Assembly (NCBI GenBank): GCA_030144725.1
Contig: JASKMD010000008.1
Location: 6,649,153-6,713,152 of the forward strand
From: Haematococcus lacustris
Lineage: Eukaryota; Chlorophyta; Chlorophyceae; Chlamydomonadales; Haematococcaceae
Reading direction: 5' to 3'
DNA length: 64,000 nucleotides
Positions 57,488-64,000 of this stretch are shown here, one piece after another. Both the position numbers and the translations under genes were made by a program. The notes under the pieces are model-generated. The model worked only from the letters and a program-made list of their open reading frames with translations. It had not been told where the DNA came from and made no database searches. The stretch's first letter is position 1. Each line of letters opens with the position of its first letter.

Positions 57488-58667
57488 TGGCCCGTGTCCT
57501 AGGACCCTGTACAGGTTCCTAGCGTCATCATGGTCGTAGGACCCTGTACAGGGTCCTGCAGACCCTGTACAGGGTCCTGTGTACCTTATGAGTGTAGATA
57601 TTTTAATCATTCCTTGCATCCATATGTGATAGAACCCTGTTAGGATTCCTACATAGCTTGTGGTTAGTCCTGTTGACCCCGTTTGGATGCTTTTGACCAT
57701 GTGTGCCTGGACCCTGTACAGGGTCCTACGATGAGTGTCTTTCTACACAGGGTTTTGGCACCACACCACAGGGTTCTGGCTCACAGGGTCCTGGCACCAC
57801 ACCACAGGGTCCTGGCTTACAGGGTCCTGGCACCTCACCACAGGGTCCTGCTGCACACCTACAGGGTCCTGGCACCACACCACAGGGTTCTGGCCCACAG
57901 GGTCCTGGCACCTCACCACAGGGTCCTGGCACCACAGGGTCCTGGCACCACACCACAGGGTCCTGGCCTACACCACAAGGTCTTGGCCTACAGGGTCCTG
58001 GCACCACACCACAGGGTCCTGGCTCCACAGGGTCCTGGCACCACACCACAGGGTCCTGGCACCACACCACAGGGTCCTGGCCCACAGGGTCCTGTCACCA
58101 CACCACAGGGTCCTGGCACCACAGGGTCCTGGCACCTCACCACAGGGTCCTGGCACACAGGGTCCTGCTGCACACCCACAGGGTCCTGGCACCACACCAC
58201 AGGGTCCTGGCCCACAGGGTCCTGCTGCACACCCACAGGGTCCTGGCACCACACCACAGGGTCCTGGCACCTCACCACAGGGTCCTGGCACACAGGGTCC
58301 TGCTGCACACCCACAGGGTCCTGGCACCACACCACAGGGTCCTGGCCCACAGGGTCCTGTCACCACACCACAGGGTCCTGGCACCACAGGGTCCTGGCAC
58401 CTCACCACAGGGTCCTGGCACACAGGGTCCTGCTGCACACCCACAGGGTCCTGGCACCACACCACAGGGTCCTGGCCCACAGGGTCCTGGCACCTCACCA
58501 CAGGGTCTTGGCACCACACCACAGGGTCCTGGCCCACAGGGTCCTGTCACCTCACCACAGGGTCCTGGCCCACAGGGTCCTGGCGCACACCCACAGGGTC
58601 CTGCTGCACTGACCCTCCACAGGGTCCTGGCACACACTCACAGGGTCCTGCTGCACTGACCCTCCAC
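57488..58667. repeat. Left subterminal array, ACAGGGTCCTGGCACCACACC units
   Basis: Starts with palindromes such as GGACCCTGTACAGGGTCC (57540-57575) and becomes a regular ~18-21-bp array from about 57745 with alternating GGCACCACACCACAGGGTCCT and GCCCACAGGGTCCT units. Long open frames on both strands (Gly/Pro/Gln and His/Arg/Val-rich) are repeat artefacts. Confidence 0.93.
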
Positions 58668-58679
58668 ATATATTGAAGT

Positions 58680-61440
58680 CACCATTATTGTTATTAATTC
58701 ATTCAACTATGCGTGCTACAACTGCAACCATGCTGCATCTACTGCTGCCCCTGCCCTATCACGGTATGCCCTAAGGTTACAAAATAATGCGGCTGCATGG
58801 AGGCTTGCATGAACTTCTCGCAAAGGAACTGTGAAGGAAGCAAAAGAATCACGCAGGAAGTCAGACTACCCCGCTAAGCTGCCAGTAGCAGCCAGGTGCG
58901 GCCAGGAGCAGCCAACAGGACATCGTCGCCAAAAGGGTAGCTACGAGCCATTCAGCCGTCGCTAGCCAGCAACATCTCTCACCACCAGGTGCGATGATGT
59001 AGATGCTAGCCACGAACACCCAGTAGCCGCACAACATCAGCGATTAGCCACAACAAGTAGCGGACAACAACACAGGCGGACACGACGCAGTCATCAACAG
59101 CCAGGAGCAGCAGCCAGGAGGAGCCAGCAGCTAGGAGCATACCATAGCCAAAAGCTCAGCTGCGAGCCAGCCAGCCATGCGACTAGGTTGAGCGAAGGGG
59201 TCAAAGAGTAGCGAGATTGTAAGCCAGGGAAAGGTCGTGAGCGAACGTGAGGGAACGAAGCCAGGGAAAGGTCGTGAGGGAACGTGAGGGGCGACGTGAG
59301 GGCCCTCTCTCACTCCCACTCCCACTCCCACTCCCCCACTACGCCCACCATTGCCACCCCTATCTCTTGCCCCTCCCCTCCCCTCCCCTCCCCTCTGCCG
59401 CAGGTCTGATGGTCTAACCCTACCCAGTAGCCAGGCAGCAAGGCACCTACCCCACACAGAAGCCCTTGGCGTACCAGCCTGGAGCGGGCAGCCTGGAGTG
59501 GGCAACCTGGAGCCCAGCCTAGCCCAGCCTACCCCAGCCTAGCCTAGCCTAGCCCACCCCAGCCTAGCCTAGCCTAGCCTACCCCAGCCTAGCCTAGCCT
59601 AGCCTAGCCTACCCCAGGCTAGCCTTGCCTAGCCTAGCCTAGCCTAGCCTACCCCAGGCTAGCCCAGCCTAGCCTAGCCCAGCCTGATTGCAATGATTCC
59701 AATTGCCTGATTCCAATTGCAATGAGTCAGCTCCACGCATTCAGAGCCTCGTAACTCAGCTCGCAGCCAGGCCCGAAACTATGCTCGCTTCCAGTCACAT
59801 CGCACCTAGCTAGCTAGCTAGCTTAGACACGCAACTTAACCCGAATACCTATCTTGCAGTGCAGCCCCAGCCACTTCCCCTACCATGAGGCAGCCAACCC
59901 GGATGCTAGGTGTACAACCCTCTACGTCGCTAGCTCAGCCACGCAGTCCAGCTACTTCACCAGCATCGCAGCCATCCACACAGCCTCGCATTCTCAAAAT
60001 GTTACAGCCACGCAGCAACGCAAAAAGCCAGCGTAGCAAGCCTAGCCACGCAACGACACACAACGTCAGCCATGCAAACATCCATGCGAAGTTGTCAAGG
60101 TGAGTATGTGCAAGTATGTGGCAAGTATGTGCAAGTATGTGGCACCGCTTAACATCTGGCATGCCATAATGTGCTGCTGCAGGATGGATGGTTTGACCCT
60201 TCCCCTTTGCCACCACCACCTTGCCCCACTCCCTATCCTACCTTGCAGCCTGGAGCAACCTCCTCCTTCCCTCCTTCCCTCCCTCCCTCCTTCCCTCCCT
60301 CCCTCACGCCCTTTCTCGCGCCCTCCCTCCCTCTACATGTCTCTACAGGTGGCTACAGGTCCCCTTCCTGCCCTACCATTCCCCTTCCCTTCCCACTCGC
60401 TCTTGCCCTCACCCTCACCCTCACCCTCACCTTGGCAGGTGAGTAAGCATGCATGTTGTGGTTCGTATTGCCTTGCATTTGGGAGCCTATGCTGGGTTGC
60501 ATCAGAGAAGCTACCAGCAAGGATACGACAAGGTTTGAGCGCTTGTACACCTCTTCGCAACACACAACGAGCTTGGAGCGGTGGCCAAGACTTCCGGTGA
60601 GTGCACATGCTCTGGTGGTGTCAGCCTAGCCTGCCCATTTCTCGTCATGCATGTCCTTATTCATCTGCTTGCTGGCTTATGTTTGCTTGCAGTTGTTGAC
60701 AGCTTGAGCATGACAAGTGTAGCAAGGCTTGGTGATTGCAAGCAAGGCGGTAGCGGCATGACATGGAGGGGGGCATTGAGCAAAGCTGTAAGTGGCCAGT
60801 CCCTGCACATGAGTTGTCACCAATGCCAAGCCTAATTGCAAGGATGCCTCTTGCTGCCGCAGGTCTGATGGTCACACTGCTGCCCCTTGCCCCCTTCCCC
60901 CTTCACCCTTCCCTGCCCAAGCCCACCACCACCACTTCCGAGTCTGCCACCTACCTCCCCTCCTCCCCTCCTCCCCTCCTCCCCTCTTCTCTCCTCTCCC
61001 CCACCCAATGGCACCCAGCAGCCCTTGGCGTAGCAGCATGGAGCGGGCAGCCTGGAGCGGGCAGCCCGGAGTGGGCAGTCTGGAGCGGGCAGCATGGCGC
61101 GGGCAGCATGGAGCGGGCAGCCTGGAGCGGGCAGCCTGGAGCCAAGCCTAGCCCAGCCTAGCCTAGCCTAGCCCAGCCTAGCCTAGATCAACCTGGTTTG
61201 TTGCCATGGGGCATAGGCAGCAAGGCAATGTGCTTAGCAGTCCCGTGATGAGGTGTCAGCCCATAACAATGAGGTGCAACCAGTCCTCGTGGTTGTGCAC
61301 ATGGCATATGTGGTGAGCAAGGCATGAGTCGTTGTGTTGTTGTTGTAGTGATGTTGTGTGGTGTTGTTGTGTGGTGTTGTCACCTTGCATCAATGCATGT
61401 GCTTAGCACCAGCAATACATGCCGTTTGTTGTGGTGTTGC
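58680..61440. other. Interior of the 5-kb element: simple-repeat-rich, no gene
   Basis: Contains AGCCTAGCCT arrays (59505-59690 and 61145-61185), CAGCCAGGAGCAGCC repeats near 58880-59130, GAGCGGGCAGCCTG arrays (59480-59510, 61035-61140) and pyrimidine tracts (60250-60330, 60950-61000). The blocks around 59400-59690 and 60860-61190 share order (GGTCTGATGGT, CCCTTGGCGTA, GAGCGGGCAGCC, AGCCTAGCC), so they are internal duplications. No supported coding sequence. Confidence 0.6.
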
Positions 61441-61466
61441 GAGGTGTTCGTGCGTCGTTGCATACG

Positions 61467-62060
61467 TTGTGGCAGGACCCTGTAGACGTGCAGCAGGACC
61501 CTGTGAACGTATGTCGTAGGACCCTGTAGCCGTGCGGCAGGACCCTGTGAGAATGTGTCGTAGGACCCTGTAGCCGTGCGGCAGGACCCTGTAAAACTTT
61601 AATGTAAGACCCTGTAGCCGTGCGGCAGAACCCTGTAGACGTGTGTCGTAGGACCCGGTAGGCGTGCGGCAGAACCCTGTGAGAATGTGTCGCAGAACCC
61701 TGTAGCCGTGCGGCAGGACCCTGTAAAACTTTAATGTAAGACCCTGTAGCCGTGCGGCAGAACCCTGTAGACGTGTATCGTACGACCCTGTAGCCGTGCG
61801 GCAGAACCCTGTAGACGTGTATCGTACGACCCTGTAGCCGTGCGGCAGAACCCTGTAGACGTGTATCGTACGACCCTGTAGCCGTGCGGCAGAACCCTGT
61901 AGACGTGTATCGTAGGACCCTGTAGCCGTGCGGCAGAACCCTGTGAGATGTGTGACGCAGAACCCTGTAGCCGTGCGGCAGAACCCTGTAGACGTGGGTC
62001 GCAGGACCCTGTAGCCGTGCGGCAGAACCCTGTGGCCCAGGACCCTGTACAGGGACGGGC
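61467..62060. repeat. Right subterminal array, ACCCTGTAGCCGTGCGGCAG units
   Basis: About 15 repeats of a ~37-bp composite, GACCCTGTAGCCGTGCGGCAG followed by AACCCTGTAGACGTGT. It shares the ACCCTGT core with the left array and ends in GGACCCTGTACAGGG at 62040-62054, then the conserved right-end segment GGGCTATCTGCAGT. Confidence 0.92.
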
Positions 62061-62367
62061 GATTTTTCAAATAGTTATAACATCGCAGCAACTATGAGTT
62101 TTTCGATGATTACAACGGCGATGAGTCGGCCTTTCCTGGGGCTATCTGCAGTATGCCTCCCGGGAAGAAATGACGTAGGCGACTTCCGGCCTTAATCGGC
62201 GCGAGTGGTGCTACTAGACTATCTAGCACGTACTATTACAGTACAAATGGCGTCTATTAAGATGGTGCTCAAATGTGAGCCAGCAGCGCCCATCATGGCC
62301 CCCCATTGTGCTCATATCATGGCAAAGCACAAGCAAGCCACTGTGTCAGCCAAAGTGGCTTATAGGT

Positions 62368-63288
62368 GGTTAGAAGAAGAAGAAGAAAACTACGCCGGTA
62401 TTCACCGACGTGCATGAAGGGAGGAGTTACCGCCTGCCCGAGCTAACCCTGCTCCCACCATGAAGCTCGAGAGGCAACGGACCCCCTAACCCCCCCCCCC
62501 CCTTAGTAGCTCGTAGCCTGTAGCTGTTCTTGGCAATGGAGTGGGCTGCCTTCACCGCATGTCTCGTGAGCTTGTTTAGGAGCTTGATGGCGTTGGTTTG
62601 GGTGAACCCAAGGGCCAGGAGGTGTTGGCGCGTGTGTGTTTCGTATGTAATGCCGCCTATTCCTATTAGGATTGGTCGGATCTCGACCATGTGGCCTACC
62701 TTGCGTATAGTGTGTGCCATTTGCATGTGTTGGTTGAGAGCCTTGTCCAGTTGTTCTGCCCATCTTGAGTCCGCACAGTATTTGATTTCTATGATAGTGC
62801 CCCGTTTGATGGCTTTGCCACGTTTGTCCGTCTTCGTTGTAGGCGTCACCATGAGAATGTCTAGTCTGGTGGTATTTTCATCGTTGTTGTCTTGAGGCCA
62901 AGTGCCCGTAGTGTTGTATGTAGTGTGTCGTTAGGGAGGTCGAGGTTGTCTTTTGCGCCCAGCTGCCGGTGTCCGCGAACCGGATGCACCCGCCTAGGGT
63001 TCCTTTGCTGATGGCTTTGGCGATGAGGCGGCCTGAGGGGTAGGGTTGCGCTACAGCCAGAGAGGAGGTGTGTGGCACTGTCAGCCTCCCCATAGAGTGG
63101 GCAGCGGTCGTCTGTCGCCTTCTTCCAGCGCATAGCTAGCTTTTGGTTGTAGAGCCCTCCGGTGCGGTAGAGCAAGGTGGTTCTTTGTGCAGGGATGTAG
63201 ACGGACGTGTCGGTCATCACTCTTTCGCTCGCTCTTTTAGCCGCGTCTTTGGCAATAACTTGGGTCATCTGGTAGTAAATGCTGTCTC
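62368..63288 (-). pseudogene. REL-type LINE copy 3 (broken), cut by another element
   Basis: On plus, begins with (GAA)n and ACTACGCCGGTATTCACCG, the reverse of the LINE tail. Coding frames from 62427 to 63288 (minus) match copy 2: DSIYYQM, LLYRTGGLYNQKLAMRWKK, zinc knuckle CPLYGEADSATHLLSGC (second Cys changed to Tyr), then IIEIKYCADSRW. Frameshifts occur near 63040 and 62870. The copy stops abruptly at 63288 where a CACTC element starts, so its 5' part may continue beyond the window. Confidence 0.8.
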
Positions 63289-64000
63289 CACTCGTGCAAA
63301 TTAAGGCCCGGCTGGCTTGAAAAACCTGAGAGTTGAGTTCTGAAACTTGGTATGTGGACTGCTGTGACCTAGAGGATGACAAGACTCTCTTGGGCCAAAG
63401 TGTAATTCTCACTCGGTGTCGAGTTGCTGGGCCAGGTGTGGGGCTGTGACCCCGATTTTGGCTAAGGGAGTTGGCACCGTGTGACCAAAGTGACTTTTCG
63501 TGAAATGTGAGTATGAGAGATTGTAGAGGGTGGTTACAGCTGCCCAACCTAGTAAGTGGCATGCAAAACGTCCAAGCCAGTGATGAGCTATGGCCCGTGT
63601 CCTAGGACCCTGCGCCGGGTCCTAGCGTCACCATGGTCGCAGGACCCGGTGCAGGGTCCTGGCGACCCTGTGCAGGGTCCTACTGACCCTGTGTGTCAAG
63701 ACCTTGTTAGGCATCCTTACGGCCTTGTGTGCCAGGACCCTGTTGGGCTTCTTGCAGACCCTGTTCTTTGTCCTGTAGACCCTGTTTGGCCTCTTTCCAA
63801 CCCTTGGTGCTAGGACCCTGTGCAGGGTCCTACGACCATGATGACCCTAGGACCCTGTGCAGGGTTCTACCGACCCTGTGCAGGGTCTTGAAAACCATGT
63901 GCAGGGTCTTGCTGACCCTGTGTTCTAGGACCCTGTGCAGGGTCCTACGACCATGATGACGCTAGGACCCTGTGCAGGGTCCTACCGACCCTGTGCAGGG
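63289..64000 (+). mobile_element. Second CACTC-ended element, left part (continues off the window)
   Basis: The first ~310 bp (CACTCGTGCAAATTAAGGCC..., GAGGATGACAAGACTCTCTTG) match 57186-57495 closely. From 63600 a palindromic array of GGACCCTGTGCAGGGTCCTA units runs to the edge. Inserted in LINE copy 3. Confidence 0.85.

Larger units (their letters stand above)
57186..62207. mobile_element. CACTC-ended ~5-kb element with palindromic subterminal arrays
   Basis: Left end CACTCGTGCAAATTAGGGCC at 57186; right end, read inverted, CACTCGCGCCGATTAAGGCC ending at 62207: about 17 of 21 positions match. The old Ty3 pol is split exactly here: SKG... before 57186 and LLDYLARTI after 62207, and the frame is restored if GT is a 2-bp duplication. 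Inside each end are arrays of ACCCTGT/AGGGTCC units. No transposase frame was seen in the interior, so it is non-autonomous. CACT-ended TIRs, short target duplications and repetitive subterminal regions are the hallmarks of EnSpm/CACTA elements. Confidence 0.75.
52975..62367 (+). pseudogene. Old Ty3/gypsy copy (gag-protease), heavily disrupted
   Basis: ATG at 52975 (MTANKEPPPGGDKRPE). A frameshift near 53116 leads to a 223-codon frame ending at 53788; a second slip and a TGA near 53819 precede the capsid part (LPNFLTGKAREVWYP, AYITEFRNTLTVAGMT), clearly related to the gag at 42113-43744. The zinc knuckle CHHCWNPAHFRDYC is intact only in the duplicated segment at 56320-56400. Protease follows at 56830-57185: LLFDSGAAASFIN, then an in-frame TAA, then FDILMGSDWLQSKG. 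Pol continues at 62208-62367 (LLDYLARTITVQM... SAKVAYRWLE), matching DKTLSL...SAKVAARWL of the intact copy. Gaps are filled by insertions at 54611-56146, 56449-56645, 57186-62207 and 62368 onward. Confidence 0.85.

Noticed and set aside
57700..58670. Several ~310-codon open frames on both strands (collagen-like Gly-Pro-Gln proteins)
   Set aside because: They exist in multiple frames at once because the 18-21-bp repeat lacks stop codons. No start context, no non-repetitive domain.

Overview
This is nuclear DNA of a green alga, most likely Chlamydomonadales (volvocine / Haematococcus-like). The reasons are intron-rich GC-rich genes with GTGAG...GCAG junctions, a plastid FtsH-like subunit, a plant-type callose synthase, Fanzor-like genes, and dense selfish DNA. 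I did not identify the species.

Layout. 1-364 is the 3' end of a Fanzor/TnpB-like gene. 2029-4330 (minus) is a RING-CH ubiquitin ligase gene. 5328 to about 12518 (minus) is a 22-exon FtsHi gene: an AAA+ FtsH relative whose protease zinc ligands are lost. 12570-15366 (plus) is a second, decayed Fanzor-like RuvC nuclease gene with an NLS-like N-terminus. 15650-34215 (plus) is one very large gene, about 50 exons, for a GT48 callose (1,3-beta-glucan) synthase. It carries an exon of about 500 codons of low-complexity sequence, and a dead hAT transposon with a perfect 8-bp target duplication sits in one intron.

From 34.6 kb onward the window is almost entirely mobile DNA: two complete copies and one partial copy of a short TIR element with 4-bp target duplications; a complete Ty3 chromovirus (37800-44080, minus) with two LTRs, a 5-bp target duplication and gag-pol in one frame broken only by two TAG codons; palindromic CACTC-ended elements and minisatellites built from their subterminal motif; one unrecognised multi-exon gene (46.8-49.7 kb, minus); a tRNA-headed SINE whose tail matches that of the neighbouring LINE family; and a strongly nested block from 52.9 kb to the end. 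In that block an old Ty3 copy was invaded in turn by an RNase H/REL-type LINE (flanked by a 232-bp direct duplication), a foldback element, a ~5-kb CACTC-ended element with palindromic subterminal arrays, and a further LINE copy that was itself hit by another CACTC element.

The most novel signals are the CACTC-ended superfamily with 2-bp flanks and expanded subterminal arrays, the SINE-LINE tail sharing, the 232-bp duplication around a LINE, and the Fanzor-like remnants. Exon borders come from splice consensus and reading frame by eye; no search or alignment program was run.
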